DNA of 64,000 nt from Campylobacter concisus (GCF_002092855.1 NZ_LVLC01000001.1:1-64000); one strand, 5' to 3'. Positions 17,263 to 28,350 are shown, counted from the first letter of the stretch. Numbers and translations: made by a program. The notes: generated by a model from the sequence alone, not told the origin.

Positions 17263-18987
17263 TTAAACTAAGGCTTTGCCTTTAAGTTTTGCATAAATTT
17301 CATTTCTCTTGCTAAGCTCTTCATCACTTCCGATATCAACGACCTTTCCACCACTTAAAACAGCGATCTTATCAGCACTCTCAACCGTGCTTAGACGGTG
17401 AGCGATGACAAAGATGATCTTTTTGTTTCTTAGGTTGTTTATAGCCTTTGTGATCTCTTTTTCACTCTCGTTATCAAGCGCTGAAGTAGCTTCGTCAAAG
17501 ATAAGAATTTGTGGGTTTTGATAAAGTGCTCTGGCTATTGCGATGCGTTGTCTTTGACCGCCTGAAAGGTTTGTGCCAAATTCATTTAAGATAGAGTGGA
17601 TACCATCATCTAGTTTGCTTACAAACTCATAAGCATTTGCCATTTTTAGTGCATTTATCACGGCATCTTCGTTAAATTCTCTGCCGTAAGCCACGTTTTT
17701 AGCGATTGTATCGTTAAAGATATAGACACGCTGCGTTACAAGGCCGATATTTTGGCGAAGTGAGTGGATTTTGATATCTTTTAAATTTGTCTCATTTATT
17801 AAAATTTCTCCGCTATTTACGTCGTAAAATCTCATAAGCAGATTCATGAGCGAGGTTTTTCCGCCACCACTTGAGCCAACAAGAGCTATAAATTCTGACT
17901 CACGAGCCTCTAAATTTATACCTTTTAAAACCTCTTTGTCACCGTAGTTTAGGTAGACATTGTTAAATTTGATAAGTCTTATCTCTTCGTTTAGTTCTTT
18001 CTCACCATCTTTTATATCGCTTACTTTATCCATCAAGAAAAATGTTCTCTCGCTTGCGGCGATCGCGTCTTGCATTTTATTGTATATATTTACGATACGT
18101 TTTAGTGGAGTGTAGAGCATAAAAAGCGCGGTTAAAAACGAGAAAAATGCACCCATATTTATATTTCCGTCGATGACGTCTTTGCCTCCTACGATAATAA
18201 CGGCTGCGACACCAATAGAGCCTATCGTTTCCATAAGCGGACTTACTGATTGCTCAATTTTTACGGTTTTAAGATTTAGCTTGAAAAATTTGTTATTTTC
18301 TTCAACAAAACGTGAATGCTCGTATTTTTGGGCATTATTTGCCTTGATGATCTCGATATTTGTAAAAATTTCACTCAAGGCTGAAGTGATATCGGATGTC
18401 TTTTCTTGCGACTGCTTTGAAATTTTTTTCATCTTCTTTGCAAGGCGTGAGATCGGATAAATGGCTACTGGCATGACCACAAGTGCAAAAAACGCCAATT
18501 TAGGGCTTTGATATATGACTACACAAAGCAGGCCTATGATAGTTACAAGCTCTCTAATAAGCTCAGGTATGAAACTTGAAACAATAGATCTTATGCGCTC
18601 TATGTCGTTCGTGGTTCTGCTTATTAGCTCGCCTGTTCTAAAATCATTAAAAAATTTCATGTCCAAATTTAGTAAATTTTCGACCATCTTTTCACGAAAT
18701 CTTCTAATCGTATCTTGGCCGATATATGCCGTAAAATAAGCCTGCATAAATGTACCTATATTTTTTAACACATAAATGGCAATAATCGCACATGGCAACA
18801 TATAAAGTAACGTTTCGTTTTTTTCAACGAAAATTTTATTAAGTACTGGCTCCACCAGGTACGCACTCACCGCCGTTCCACCACTTGCAAGCCCCATGCC
18901 GATGAAGGCTAGGATAAAGTGTGGAATGTATTCTTTAAAATATGGACCAAAGCGTTTTAGCACATCTTTTAAGCCAAAGTTATTCAT
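17263..18987 (-). CDS. msbA: ABC exporter, MsbA-like (lipid A flippase)
   Basis: A fused six-TM plus ATPase half-transporter of 574 residues. I place the start at the ATG at 18987 because GGGAGAG sits just upstream; the frame is open to 19011. ATPase motifs are complete: Walker [10 protein letters not shown], signature [15 protein letters not shown], Walker [13 protein letters not shown] and the H-loop IAHRLST. The intracellular loop ([21 protein letters not shown]) is typical of lipid exporters. The gene overlaps cysS by 8 bases. Lipid A as substrate is inferred from family and context. Confidence 0.88.
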   Translation of the reverse strand: MNNFGLKDVLKRFGPYFKEYIPHFILAFIGMGLASGGTAVSAYLVEPVLNKIFVEKNETLLYMLPCAIIAIYVLKNIGTFMQAYFTAYIGQDTIRRFREKMVENLLNLDMKFFNDFRTGELISRTTNDIERIRSIVSSFIPELIRELVTIIGLLCVVIYQSPKLAFFALVVMPVAIYPISRLAKKMKKISKQSQEKTSDITSALSEIFTNIEIIKANNAQKYEHSRFVEENNKFFKLNLKTVKIEQSVSPLMETIGSIGVAAVIIVGGKDVIDGNINMGAFFSFLTALFMLYTPLKRIVNIYNKMQDAIAASERTFFLMDKVSDIKDGEKELNEEIRLIKFNNVYLNYGDKEVLKGINLEARESEFIALVGSSGGGKTSLMNLLMRFYDVNSGEILINETNLKDIKIHSLRQNIGLVTQRVYIFNDTIAKNVAYGREFNEDAVINALKMANAYEFVSKLDDGIHSILNEFGTNLSGGQRQRIAIARALYQNPQILIFDEATSALDNESEKEITKAINNLRNKKIIFVIAHRLSTVESADKIAVLSGGKVVDIGSDEELSKRNEIYAKLKGKALV

Positions 18988-20374
18988 TATTTCTCTCCCA
19001 AACTGCGCCATTTGGCGTATCCATGATAGAGATATTCATCTTTTCTAGCTCATCTCTTATCTCATCAGCTCTTGCAAAATTTCTCTCTTTTTTAGCTACC
19101 CCGCGCTCATCAAGAAGCCTTTTAATTTGCTCCTTTTGCTCGTTGCTTACACCAAACTGAAAATACTCAACATAATTTGTGCTAGCAATGCCCAAAATTT
19201 CACTTATAAGCTCCAAATTTGCCACCACTTCAGCCTTGTAGGCTTTATCTTTTGGGCTATTATCAAGCCTTTCGTTTGCTGTTTTTACAAACTCATCAAC
19301 ACTTGCAAGCGCCTTTGAGGCGTTTAGATCATCGCTTAGTGCCTCAAGTAGCTCGCTTTTAAAGCTCTCATTTGCTGGTCCTGCTTGCACGCCATCGACC
19401 CTTTTTTTGAGGCGGTAAATTTTATCAAGTCTCTTTTTTGAAGCCACTAGATCTTCATCTGAATAGTTAAAATGAGCCCTATAATGGCTCGTAAGCAAAT
19501 AATATCTAAGCACTTCGCCATGAACGTTTTTTATGGCGTCCTTTACAAAAAAGCTATTATTTAGGCTCTTACTCATCTTTTCGTTATTTACCTTTATAAA
19601 GCCATTGTGCATCCAGTATTTGCTTAAATTTTTGTGATAGGCACATCTGCACTGACTTGCCTCGTTTTCGTGGTGTGGAAAGAGTAGGTCGATGCCGCCA
19701 GCGTGGATGTCGATCTCAAATTTATCATTTTCTTTATCGCTTAAAAACTCCCTTATCATCGCTACGCACTCAGTGTGCCAGCCAGGGCGACCCTTGCCAA
19801 ATGGGCTCTCATACCATTTTTCGTCAAATTTCCAAAGCACAAAGTCTTTTTCATCTCTTTTCTCGCTAAAACTTGCCACTCGTGCGATTAGATCGGTGTT
19901 ATTATCCTTGCCGCTAATGCTAAAATATCCACTATCCTTGCTCGTATCAAAGTAAATTCCATCGCTGGTTTTATACGCCACACCTCTATCCATAAGCACC
20001 TCGATGTAGCTAATGATCGCCTCCAAGCACTGCGTAGCCTTTGGCTTAAAGTCTGGATCAAGCACGTTTAAAGCACCCATGTCGCTCTCGTAGTGCGCTA
20101 TATATTTGTTTGTGATCTCCTCTAGGCTTTGGCCAGTTTGCGCCATCTTGTTTAAAATTTTATCGTCGATGTCGGTGTAATTTCTTGCAAATTTGACCTT
20201 GTAGCCAAGCGCTTTTAAGACCCTTCTTAAAAGATCAAAGCTAACGGCTGACTTTGCATGTCCCAAATGTGCGTCGTCATAGACCGTTGGGCCGCACAGA
20301 TAGACGCTGACCTCGCCTTCTTTAATAGGGCTAAACTCAACCTTTTCTCTTTTAGAAGTATCAAAAATTCGCAT
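18980..20374 (-). CDS. cysS: Cysteinyl-tRNA synthetase
   Basis: A 464-residue class I synthetase. The zinc ligand C27 ([10 protein letters not shown]), the HIGH motif as HLGH at 36-39, [12 protein letters not shown] and HHENEASQ zinc ligands, and KMSKS (KMSKSLNN) are all present, followed by the anticodon-binding helices. It overlaps murJ upstream and msbA downstream, so the four minus-strand genes from murJ to pyrD probably form one unit. Confidence 0.97.
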   Translation of the reverse strand: MRIFDTSKREKVEFSPIKEGEVSVYLCGPTVYDDAHLGHAKSAVSFDLLRRVLKALGYKVKFARNYTDIDDKILNKMAQTGQSLEEITNKYIAHYESDMGALNVLDPDFKPKATQCLEAIISYIEVLMDRGVAYKTSDGIYFDTSKDSGYFSISGKDNNTDLIARVASFSEKRDEKDFVLWKFDEKWYESPFGKGRPGWHTECVAMIREFLSDKENDKFEIDIHAGGIDLLFPHHENEASQCRCAYHKNLSKYWMHNGFIKVNNEKMSKSLNNSFFVKDAIKNVHGEVLRYYLLTSHYRAHFNYSDEDLVASKKRLDKIYRLKKRVDGVQAGPANESFKSELLEALSDDLNASKALASVDEFVKTANERLDNSPKDKAYKAEVVANLELISEILGIASTNYVEYFQFGVSNEQKEQIKRLLDERGVAKKERNFARADEIRDELEKMNISIMDTPNGAVWERNNE

Positions 20375-21761
20375 TAAATATATCCTTTAAAAATGTTAAA
20401 CCAAAATAGAGCAAAACCGCCAAAATAGCGATGGCGGCTATAAATTTAGGCTCGATTATAGCTAAAAATCGCTTAGCTCCAAAGGCTTTAATGTATAAAA
20501 TAAGCTGTAAAAATCCCCCGAGCGAGCTTGCAAATGCAAGGCCAGCAGCTCCAAATTTCTGCATCAAAATGACAGCTAGGATCAAATTTATCACAAGGCA
20601 GATGATAGAAATTTTGGCCGCCTCTTTTTGCTTCATATTTGCATAAAGCCAAAGTGAGAAAATTTTAGCCAGTCCAAATGGCGTAAGCCCCATTAAATAG
20701 GCGCTTAGCACCTTGGCGCATTCAATGGTGTTTGCCCTTACAAAATTCCCTCTCTCAAACAAGAGCCAGATGATAAATTCGCTCATCACTACGCCTGTGA
20801 TCGTAGCTGCTAGCAGGGCGCAAAGTAGCAAGTAAAAGCTCTTTTTCGTCCAAACTAGAGCATTTGCTTCGTCTTTTTGCTTTAAAAGCCTAGTGATCTT
20901 TGGAAAGAGTGCTTGTGAGAGCGCTATCGCAAAGATGGCAAGTGGGAGCTGAAAAATTCTATTTGCATAAAAGAGGTAGCTTATCGAGCCACTTACCAAA
21001 AAGCTAGCTAGCCAAGTGTCCATAAATGCGCTTATCTGCATTGCACTTGAGCCAAGTAAGCCGTGGTAAAAATTTATAAAAAACCCTTTGCTCTGCGCTC
21101 TTTTGCCCTTAAAATATCCGCTTAAACCGCCCCAGAAAATTTTATTTAAGGCGTTAAATTTCATAGCGATTAGATGCACTAAAACCTGCAAAATGCCGCC
21201 TGCAACGACGCCAAAGCTAAGATAAAGTGCGACCACGCTCTCGCTCTTGCCACGAGCTAATAGTAGTGAAGCGATCATGGCTAAATTTAGTAGCGCAGTA
21301 GAAAATGCAGTCGTGGCAAAGTGCCCTTTATACTGAAGCAGCGCACCCATGAAAGTGACGATATAAACAAGGGCCAGATAGTAGAAATTTATGCGCACGA
21401 GCGGCACTGCATCGGTTACGTTTTGCTCGCTTAAACCGCTTGCGATTATTTTTATAAAGTAGGGCGTAAATAAATTTACAAGAAGCGTCAAAATGCCTAT
21501 AAAAAGTAGAAATTTGATAAAAATTTCAGCTTGAAAGACCGCTTTTTTCTTACTATTTGCAAAATTTGGCAAAAACGCCTGTGTAAAAGCCCCCTCGCCA
21601 AAGATGCGGCGAAATAAATTTGGTATCTTAAATGCTATAAAAAAGAGGTCGCTAAATATGCCAGCACCAAGGATAGAAGCCGTTAAAAGATCTCTTATAA
21701 GTCCTAAAATCCTTGAAGTCATGATGCCAACTGAGTTTGAGAAAAAGCCTTTTATAAACAT
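20361..21761 (-). CDS. murJ: Lipid II flippase MurJ (MviN)
   Basis: A 466-residue polytopic membrane protein of the MOP superfamily with about 12-14 helices. The N-terminal signature ([47 protein letters not shown]) is diagnostic of MurJ. It moves lipid II across the inner membrane for peptidoglycan synthesis. It is the first gene of the long minus-strand run. The 123-base spacer to fapA is AT-rich with no obvious strong promoter. Confidence 0.95.
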   Translation of the reverse strand: MFIKGFFSNSVGIMTSRILGLIRDLLTASILGAGIFSDLFFIAFKIPNLFRRIFGEGAFTQAFLPNFANSKKKAVFQAEIFIKFLLFIGILTLLVNLFTPYFIKIIASGLSEQNVTDAVPLVRINFYYLALVYIVTFMGALLQYKGHFATTAFSTALLNLAMIASLLLARGKSESVVALYLSFGVVAGGILQVLVHLIAMKFNALNKIFWGGLSGYFKGKRAQSKGFFINFYHGLLGSSAMQISAFMDTWLASFLVSGSISYLFYANRIFQLPLAIFAIALSQALFPKITRLLKQKDEANALVWTKKSFYLLLCALLAATITGVVMSEFIIWLLFERGNFVRANTIECAKVLSAYLMGLTPFGLAKIFSLWLYANMKQKEAAKISIICLVINLILAVILMQKFGAAGLAFASSLGGFLQLILYIKAFGAKRFLAIIEPKFIAAIAILAVLLYFGLTFLKDIFNANF

Positions 21762-21884
21762 CGCTCACCTAAATTAAATTTGAAAACGCAATAGTAACAA
21801 AAGATGCTTTAAAGCTTACATAACCCAAATTTAATAAAATTTTGGCGATAATAAGAGCCAAATTTTATGTGAAATGGATCAATT

Positions 21885-23798
21885 TTGAGCGAGATCGTGC
21901 AAGAAAACGAGAGATTTTTACCGCCAACGCAAATTCAAACTTCAACACCTTATATATCGCTTAAAGAACTAAGCAAGCAATACAGCGTACCGGTAGAATT
22001 TATAGATTTTAAAATTTTAGATATTTTGACTTATTATAAAAATAAAGATAATGAAGAGCCAGTTTTTGTCCCTGAAGAAAATTTAGACTTTTTTGATGAT
22101 AATGCATTTTATCTTGACGAGACACTAGAGATCGAGCAAGTCTATGACGTGGAATTTTTTGATATTAGGCTAAATGCTGTTCCAAAGCTTCCAAAGATAG
22201 AAATCGGTGTAAATTCAACGGTTACAAAAGTAGTCGCAAAGGTAAAAGCTACAAAAGATTGTGAATACGAACAGCATTACGAAGATAAACTTTTTGAATA
22301 CATCGCCAAACAGCTTATGAAAGCTCAAATTTTAATAGGTATAAGGATCGGCAAACTAAAAGATGAGTTAAAACAAATCGCCTCAGTTGTGCATGTAAAG
22401 GGCGAACTTGATAAAGACTACATACTAAACATAACACAAGGTATAAATCCAAAAAAAGCTACCGATGCAAAGATACTTTACTACTACAAAGATAAACTTG
22501 ATGCGATAAAAGAAGAAGATAAGATTGATTATGCTGATAGAGGTTTTGTTTTTGGCGTGGCACAAGATGAAGTGATAATGGAAGAGAAAAAGTCTCACGA
22601 AGGGCAAAATGGCCGTGATGCGAGAGGTAAATTATTAGCAGTAGAAAAGCCAAAAGAAGATACTGGCAAAGAGATAAGTATAAGCGAAAATATAGAGAGA
22701 GTAGAAAATGACGATAGCATAATATATATCGCTAAAAAATCAGGATATGTAGTTGAGAAAAATGGCTCATTTGACATCGAAGAGCGTATAGAGATAAATG
22801 AAGCAAATTTTAAAACAACTGGCTCTATTCAAGCAGGTACTGATACAAATGTGACTTTGGTAGTTAGGGAAACTGATACTATAAAAGACGCCATCGGCAC
22901 TGGCATCATCGTAGAGGCTGACGAGATAGAGGTAAAAGGAAATGTCGGTGCAAATGCGATGGTTAAAGCAAATGAAGTAATAATCGGCGGTCAAACACAT
23001 CAAAAGGCTAAAATTTATGCAAAGAATGCAAAAATTTCTATCCACATCGGTAAGGTTGAAGCTGAAAATGTCGAGATAGATAGACTAGAAGGCGGAAATG
23101 TCGTAGCAAAAAGAGTTAAGATAAATAGCGTCGTTGGTGGTTCTATAACTGCTCAAAATATCCAAATAAACACGCTTGGCTCAAACTGCACTATCACAGC
23201 TTCACACTTAATAGACGTAAGATATCTAAGAGGCACTGACAATAAATTTATAATCGATACTAGCAAAATGCCTGAGAGTGCTGAGGCTACGCAAGAGCAA
23301 TTAAATAAGATCGAATATACAAAAGCAGAGCTTGCCTCACTTCTAAAAAATATTGAAACAAAGAAAAATGTCATAAATGAAAATAAAGATTCGATTTATA
23401 CCATAAAAGCAAAGGTAGAAGAGCTCTCAAAAGCTAAAGTGATACCGCCAGTTACCTTTATGAAAAAGCTAAAAGAGTATCAAGGTCTAGTCAATGAATA
23501 CAACACTTTGCTAAAAATTTTTAAAGATAAAAAAGAGTTGCTAGCTACTCTAAAAGATGAGCTTGAGATCATGCAAAATGGAATATTTTCTGCAAAAGTG
23601 ATAAATAGAGGCAACTGGGTTGAATTAAATGAGATTAGATTTGTTATCGTTGATCCTCCACAAAATGTCACTTATATCTCAAAGCAAAATGAAACCGCTC
23701 ATGCTATTACTTTGGAGAAGATCGGCGATGGCGATGAGGCTGAGTATAAGATCAAAAAGTCAAATAAATTAGAAGACTACACAGATACAAATTTTTAA
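21885..23798 (+). CDS. FapA family (DUF342) protein
   Basis: A 637-residue cytosolic protein of the flagellar assembly protein A/DUF342 family. The central part (about 270-460) is a beta-helical repeat region (GSIQAGTDTNVTLVV, IIVEADEIEVKGNVGANAMVKANEVIIGGQTHQKAKIYAKNAKISIHIGK), followed by a coiled coil (about 480-570) and a small beta domain. The role is not settled; links to polymerised envelope or flagellar structures are reported for the family. The start appears to be a TTG at 21885, as no in-frame ATG lies upstream before a stop; the ribosome binding site is weak. Confidence 0.8.
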   Translation: MSEIVQENERFLPPTQIQTSTPYISLKELSKQYSVPVEFIDFKILDILTYYKNKDNEEPVFVPEENLDFFDDNAFYLDETLEIEQVYDVEFFDIRLNAVPKLPKIEIGVNSTVTKVVAKVKATKDCEYEQHYEDKLFEYIAKQLMKAQILIGIRIGKLKDELKQIASVVHVKGELDKDYILNITQGINPKKATDAKILYYYKDKLDAIKEEDKIDYADRGFVFGVAQDEVIMEEKKSHEGQNGRDARGKLLAVEKPKEDTGKEISISENIERVENDDSIIYIAKKSGYVVEKNGSFDIEERIEINEANFKTTGSIQAGTDTNVTLVVRETDTIKDAIGTGIIVEADEIEVKGNVGANAMVKANEVIIGGQTHQKAKIYAKNAKISIHIGKVEAENVEIDRLEGGNVVAKRVKINSVVGGSITAQNIQINTLGSNCTITASHLIDVRYLRGTDNKFIIDTSKMPESAEATQEQLNKIEYTKAELASLLKNIETKKNVINENKDSIYTIKAKVEELSKAKVIPPVTFMKKLKEYQGLVNEYNTLLKIFKDKKELLATLKDELEIMQNGIFSAKVINRGNWVELNEIRFVIVDPPQNVTYISKQNETAHAITLEKIGDGDEAEYKIKKSNKLEDYTDTNF

Positions 23799-23812
23799 GA
23801 ATAAAAGGTTAA

Positions 23813-24370
23813 ATGATGATAAAAGCGATCGAAGGCGTCGTCAGCAGAAAAGATCCCGCATTTGTGATACTTAAGACAAATAGCGGCGTAAGCTATGGAA
23901 TTTTTATCTCGCTTTTTTGCTCAGCCAAGCTTAGCAAGGGCGAAAAAGTCGAGCTTGCCATAACACAGATCATAAGAGAAGATGCAAATTTACTTTACGG
24001 CTTTTTGGATGCAAACGAGCAAAAGATGTTTGAGATGCTAATAAAGCTAAATGGCATCGGGGCTAGCACGGCTATGGCGGTTTGCTCAAGCCTTAGCTCG
24101 CAGGCATTTACAAACGCCATAATAAGCGGCGACGCAGATACCTTTAAAAGTGTGCCAGGCATCGGACCAAAGACTGCTAGACGCATTATAGCTGAGCTAA
24201 GCGACGCAAAGCTAATAAGTGATGAGAGCGTGCCAAGCTACCAAAACGAAGCACTTTTGGCACTTGAGGCACTTGGCTTTAAACGTGAGAAGATAGTGAA
24301 AATTTTGCCTGAGTGCAAGAGTGAAAATACAAGTGATCTTATAAAAGAAGCATTAAAGAAATTAGGATAA
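23813..24370 (+). CDS. ruvA: Holliday junction helicase subunit RuvA
   Basis: A 185-residue DNA-junction-binding subunit that loads RuvB for branch migration. The N-terminal OB fold ([29 protein letters not shown]), two helix-hairpin-helix motifs ([16 protein letters not shown] and [16 protein letters not shown]) and the small C-terminal domain III ([21 protein letters not shown]) are all seen. AAGG precedes the ATG pair at 23813. Confidence 0.96.
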   Translation: MMIKAIEGVVSRKDPAFVILKTNSGVSYGIFISLFCSAKLSKGEKVELAITQIIREDANLLYGFLDANEQKMFEMLIKLNGIGASTAMAVCSSLSSQAFTNAIISGDADTFKSVPGIGPKTARRIIAELSDAKLISDESVPSYQNEALLALEALGFKREKIVKILPECKSENTSDLIKEALKKLG

Positions 24371-24381
24371 GGATTAAAAAA

Positions 24382-25422
24382 ATGAATTTAGGTGTGATAT
24401 TTGGAGCAAAGAGCTATGAACATGAGATAAGCATAGTTAGTGCGATAGTTTTAAAAAATGTCCTAAAACAAGAGCTAAAATTTATATTTTGCGATGCAAA
24501 TAGAGATTTTTATCTTATCGAAGAGAAAGATATGAGAGCAAATTTCTTTAGCTCTGGTAAATACAAAAATTCAAAAAAGCTCATTTTATCTAAAGGTGGA
24601 TTTTTCATACACTCTCTCTTTGGCGATAAAAAAGTAGAGTGTGATGTCATTATAAATTTGATCCACGGCATGGACGGCGAAGATGGCAAGATAGCGGCAC
24701 TTTTTGACTTTTACGGCATAAAATATATAGGTCCAAGGCTTGAAGTAAGTGCGCTTAGCTACAACAAAGAGCTTACTAAATTTCTAGCGCAAAAAGCTGG
24801 TGTAAAGGCGCTTGATTATGAGATGCTAACTCGTGAGAGCCAGCCAAAATTTCACTATCCTATTATCTTAAAGCCAGCAAGACTTGGAAGTAGTATTGGC
24901 GTAAATATAGTGCATGACGCCAGTGAGCTAGCTTATGCAAAAGACGTGGCATTTGAGTTCGATAAAGATGTGCTTGTCGAGCCTTTTATAAAGGGAGTAA
25001 AAGAGTACAACCTTGCAGGCTGTAAGGTAGATGGAAAGATAAAATTTTCTATCATCGAAGAGCCAAAAAAGAAAGAATTTCTTGACTATGAGCAGAAATA
25101 TCTTAGCTTTTCAAATGAAAACAAGGTAAAAGAGGCTGAAATTTCTGAAGAGCTAAAACAAAAGCTTAAATTTAACTTTTCAAAAATTTATGATTGTGGA
25201 TTTGACGGAGCGATCATTAGATGCGACTTTTTTGTGATAGATGATGAGGTCTATCTAAATGAGATAAATCCAAATCCAGGAAGCCTTGCAAACTATCTAT
25301 TTGAGGATTTTGAGAGCACTTTAAATGCTCTTGCAAACTCACTTCCAAGAGAGCGTAATATAAAGATCGATTATAGCTTTATAAACTCGATCACTTCAGT
25401 AAAAGGTCGCGGGAAAATTTAG
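24382..25422 (+). CDS. ddl: D-alanine--D-alanine ligase
   Basis: A 346-residue ATP-grasp enzyme supplying D-Ala-D-Ala for peptidoglycan. Visible are [15 protein letters not shown] at the N terminus, [24 protein letters not shown], the ATP-binding [11 protein letters not shown], and the Mg-binding EINPNPGSL. It begins 11 bases after ruvA and is followed by an antitoxin-like gene, a hydrolase and murF, whose product uses D-Ala-D-Ala. Confidence 0.96.
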   Translation: MNLGVIFGAKSYEHEISIVSAIVLKNVLKQELKFIFCDANRDFYLIEEKDMRANFFSSGKYKNSKKLILSKGGFFIHSLFGDKKVECDVIINLIHGMDGEDGKIAALFDFYGIKYIGPRLEVSALSYNKELTKFLAQKAGVKALDYEMLTRESQPKFHYPIILKPARLGSSIGVNIVHDASELAYAKDVAFEFDKDVLVEPFIKGVKEYNLAGCKVDGKIKFSIIEEPKKKEFLDYEQKYLSFSNENKVKEAEISEELKQKLKFNFSKIYDCGFDGAIIRCDFFVIDDEVYLNEINPNPGSLANYLFEDFESTLNALANSLPRERNIKIDYSFINSITSVKGRGKI

Positions 25423-25446
25423 ACCATTTAGTAGATTATAAAGTAG

Positions 25447-25478
25447 TTTGTGATATTTTACGTAAAATTTTACACAAA
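25447..25478. promoter_or_regulatory. Palindromic operator candidate upstream of the YefM-like gene
   Basis: A perfect 14-base palindrome ATTTTACGTAAAAT (25455-25468) is flanked by a second inverted pair, TTTGTG (25447-25452) and CACAAA (25473-25478), and ends 8 bases before the ATG of the YefM-like gene. This is the usual position and form of an autoregulatory antitoxin operator. Confidence 0.6.
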
Positions 25479-25486
25479 GAGCGACA

Positions 25487-25717
25487 ATGGTAACTTTTAC
25501 AAAAGACGAAATTTATACAGCAACTGAAGTGGTTAGAAATTTTAGTTCAGTGCTCTCTCGTGTGGGAGCTAATGAATTAAAAAGAGCGGTCATTGTTAAA
25601 AATAATAAATTTGAAGCTGTGCTTTTAAATATGGAAGAGTATGAGCGTCTTTGCGAAGCAGTGAACGTGCTTGAGAGCATTTATACTGCAAAAAAAAGAG
25701 AGAACGATGGCGAGTAG
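25487..25717 (+). CDS. Phd/YefM-family antitoxin-like protein, no toxin partner
   Basis: A 76-residue protein with the Phd/YefM N-terminal DNA-binding fold: YTATEVVRNFSSVLSRVGANELKRAVIVKNNKFEAVLLNMEEYERL. The C-terminal tail (CEAVNVLESIYTAKKRENDGE) is the part that would neutralise a toxin. No RelE, YoeB or Doc-type toxin follows; the next gene is an alpha/beta hydrolase whose start overlaps this stop by 11 bases. The equivalent position in C. jejuni holds a similar small gene, as I recall. It may be a transcriptional regulator of the cell-wall operon instead of an antitoxin. Confidence 0.8.
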   Translation: MVTFTKDEIYTATEVVRNFSSVLSRVGANELKRAVIVKNNKFEAVLLNMEEYERLCEAVNVLESIYTAKKRENDGE

Positions 25718-26492
25718 GGCGGTAAAGTACGGCTCAGACGAGTATGAGATCAGCTACGAAGTAGTAAATCCAAAATGCAAAAAAATAGTGCTTTTCTTGC
25801 ATGGCTGGGGTGCAAACAAAGAGATAATGAAAAAGGCTTTTGGGCACTATCTAAACGAGTTTTGCCACGTTTATATCGATATGCCAGGTTTTGGTAAAAG
25901 CTCAATTACTGATCCTTTAAAAACAAGTGATTATGCAAAAATCGTTGAAAATTTTTGCGCTGAGCTTGGCATAAAGCCAGATATTATAGTAGGTCATAGC
26001 TTTGGTGGCAAGGTCGCAACGCTTCTAAAGCCGCCATATCTTGTGCTTTTGAGCTCAGCTGGCATAGTTGTCAAAAAGCCATTTATCGTGCGCGCAAAGA
26101 TCGTTATTTTTAAAATTTTTAAGCTTTTTGGATTTGGAAAATTTTATAAACTCTTTGCCACAAAGGATGTGAGCGGTATGAGTAGAGTGATGTATGAGAC
26201 CCTAAAAAACGTAGTTGATGAGGATTTTACAAAGCATTTTGCTAACTTTAGTGGCAAGGCTTTGATATTTTGGGGCGAAAATGACAAGGCAACGCCCATA
26301 ACAAGCGGGGAGAGCATACATAAGCTCATAAAAAATAGCTCATTTTTTCCGCTTAATGGTGATCATTTTTTCTTTTTACTTCACGCTAAATTTATAAGTG
26401 ACGAGATAGAAAAAGGGATAAATTTTGAGCTAAATGAGGCTAAAAATGTCGTGATAGATGACGATGAGAGCGGGATTGAGGAGATAAGATGA
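25707..26492 (+). CDS. Alpha/beta hydrolase
   Basis: About 261 residues from the ATG at 25707 (MASRAVKYGSDEYEIS), chosen over an earlier in-frame ATG at 25671 inside the antitoxin gene. The catalytic triad is visible: nucleophile Ser in VGHSFGGK, Asp in WGENDKATP and His in NGDHFFF. The oxyanion region is LHGWGANK. The substrate is unknown. Its 3' end overlaps murF by 4 bases (ATGA), so it belongs to the ddl-murF operon. Confidence 0.88.
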   Translation: MASRAVKYGSDEYEISYEVVNPKCKKIVLFLHGWGANKEIMKKAFGHYLNEFCHVYIDMPGFGKSSITDPLKTSDYAKIVENFCAELGIKPDIIVGHSFGGKVATLLKPPYLVLLSSAGIVVKKPFIVRAKIVIFKIFKLFGFGKFYKLFATKDVSGMSRVMYETLKNVVDEDFTKHFANFSGKALIFWGENDKATPITSGESIHKLIKNSSFFPLNGDHFFFLLHAKFISDEIEKGINFELNEAKNVVIDDDESGIEEIR

Positions 26493-27913
26493 GTATATTT
26501 TTAAGCATAAGCACAGTTTTATTTATCTTTGCACTCGCTTTTTATGTGATTACTTGCTTTCAGTGGTTTTCATATAGGCCTGAGCGTGTGCTCTTTCACT
26601 TCACAAAGCCTGCTTGGCACGTCTTTTTCTTTATCGTGCCGTTGGTGCTATTTTATACGACTGGCAAGTGGTTTTTTATCTATTTTTACTTTGCACTTTT
26701 GCCAGCTCTTTATCTTTGGCACAAAAAACTTGATAAAAAGTTAGTTTTTACTGCTAGGATCAAGCATTTTTTTGTAATCCTTGCTTGCGCTATTATCTTA
26801 AACTACGCTCTAAATTTTATCATTCACAAGGTATTTTTAGCTCCGATGCCACTTTTTGTCTTGGTTGTGAGCCTATTTTTTAGTGAAATTTTAGAAAAGA
26901 TTAAATTTCAAGGATTTAAAAACAAGGCGCTTAAAAAACTGGGTGCAAATAAAGATCTAAAAATCATCTTGATCACAGCAAGTTACGGCAAAACTAGCAT
27001 CAAAAATTTCCTCTTTGAAATTTTAAAAGATAACTTTGTCTGCTACAAAACACCTCGCAGTGTAAATACAATGGCTGGCATCATCAAAGATATCAATGAA
27101 AATTTAAGCGAGCAAACGCAAATTTACATCGCAGAAGCAGGCGCTAGGCTAAAGGGCGACATCCTAGAGATCACAAAATTTCTAAATCCACAAATCGTAA
27201 TTGTTGGCGAGATCGGCGCACAGCACATTGAGTATTTTAAAACGCTTGATAATATCCGCTCTACCAAGCTTGAAGCACTTCAAAGCACTCGTTTGCAAAT
27301 GGCATTTTTACATAGCTCGACAAAGAAAGAGCCAAGCCAAAATTTAGAAATTTACGATGAAAGTCTAAAAGATATCAATGCAAATTTAGATGGAATATCA
27401 TTTATGCTTGATGACAAGAGTTACGCTTCGCCGCTGCTTGGAAAATTTAACGCTACAAATTTAGCCGTTTGTATAAAGGTGGCAAGATATCTGAAAATGA
27501 GCGATGAAGCAGTAAATAAAGCGCTATCTAAGATGAAAAACGTCGAGCACCGCTTAAGCAAGATCGAGGCTGGTGGCAAGCTGATAATTGACGATAGCTT
27601 TAATGGAAATTTCTCAGGTATGAGCGCAAGCTACGAGCTTGTAAGCACCTACGCTGGCAGAAAAGTGCTACTAACACCAGGCATCGTCGAGAGCGATGCG
27701 GAACAAAATGCAAATTTAGCCAAGGTGATAAATGAAATTTTTGACCTTGTTATCATCACAAGCTCACTAAACGCCGAAGTTTTACTAAAGTACATCATAA
27801 AGCCAAAGATCATCATCTTAAAGGATAAAAATAAAATGCAAGAAATTCTAGCTCAAAATACGCATGCTGGCGATCTTATTCTATTTTCAAACGACGCACC
27901 GAGCTTTATATGA
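26489..27913 (+). CDS. murF: MurF-like UDP-MurNAc-tripeptide--D-Ala-D-Ala ligase with membrane N terminus
   Basis: A 474-residue Mur ligase. The ATP loop appears as ASYGKTS at 164-170, then TPRSVNTMAG, AGARLKGDI, GEIGAQHIEYF, HRLSKIE and DDSFNGN, all typical of MurF. The usual N-terminal UDP-binding domain is replaced by about four hydrophobic helices (roughly 5-25, 45-78, 92-112, 118-133). The enzyme is therefore likely tethered to the inner membrane, near MraY and MurJ. Confidence 0.88.
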   Translation: MSIFLSISTVLFIFALAFYVITCFQWFSYRPERVLFHFTKPAWHVFFFIVPLVLFYTTGKWFFIYFYFALLPALYLWHKKLDKKLVFTARIKHFFVILACAIILNYALNFIIHKVFLAPMPLFVLVVSLFFSEILEKIKFQGFKNKALKKLGANKDLKIILITASYGKTSIKNFLFEILKDNFVCYKTPRSVNTMAGIIKDINENLSEQTQIYIAEAGARLKGDILEITKFLNPQIVIVGEIGAQHIEYFKTLDNIRSTKLEALQSTRLQMAFLHSSTKKEPSQNLEIYDESLKDINANLDGISFMLDDKSYASPLLGKFNATNLAVCIKVARYLKMSDEAVNKALSKMKNVEHRLSKIEAGGKLIIDDSFNGNFSGMSASYELVSTYAGRKVLLTPGIVESDAEQNANLAKVINEIFDLVIITSSLNAEVLLKYIIKPKIIILKDKNKMQEILAQNTHAGDLILFSNDAPSFI

Positions 27914-28350
27914 AAAAGATAGTTTTTTTAATCCTAGCTTTAAATTTAGCATTTGGCTTTGACATCGATGATTATGACAGAGGTATTGAGGCGCTAAATG
28001 CTGGAGATTACGTAGCTGCGTATGAAATTTTTTATGATGGTTGTGAGCAAAAAGATGTGCTTTCGTGCGAAGCTTTGGGCGATATGTTTATAAATGAAGA
28101 TATAAATGAGCAAATGGATAGTGATCTAAAAAAACACTCAAATATCGAGCTTGGCGTGAGTTATTATATGAAAAGTTGCGACCTTGGCTACCAAAATGCT
28201 TGTGATGATGTGATGAGCTTAAGGGACGATTTAAACATAAGCTTACCAGCTGGTGTTTATGAAAACGCCAAAGCAAGGTACGATGAGATAAGACAAGAAG
28301 ACGAAAGAGAAGAAGCCTTAAGCGAGCAAAATGCGACTTTGCAAAAATAA
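27910..28350 (+). CDS. Exported Sel1-like repeat protein
   Basis: A 146-residue protein with a cleavable signal peptide (KKIVFLILALNLAFGF) and one to two Sel1-like/TPR-like helical repeats whose cysteines are spaced as in the Cys-rich HcpA type (DGCEQKDVLSCEALGDMF, SCDLGYQNACDDVM). It is probably periplasmic with intramolecular disulfides. The start overlaps the murF stop by 4 bases. Function is unknown; the family often mediates protein-protein contacts. Confidence 0.75.
   Translation: MKKIVFLILALNLAFGFDIDDYDRGIEALNAGDYVAAYEIFYDGCEQKDVLSCEALGDMFINEDINEQMDSDLKKHSNIELGVSYYMKSCDLGYQNACDDVMSLRDDLNISLPAGVYENAKARYDEIRQEDEREEALSEQNATLQK

Noticed and set aside
25487-26492. A classical toxin-antitoxin pair made by the YefM-like gene and the downstream hydrolase
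   Set aside because: The second protein has a complete alpha/beta hydrolase triad and no similarity to RelE, YoeB or Doc toxins, so the pair is only mentioned as an alternative.
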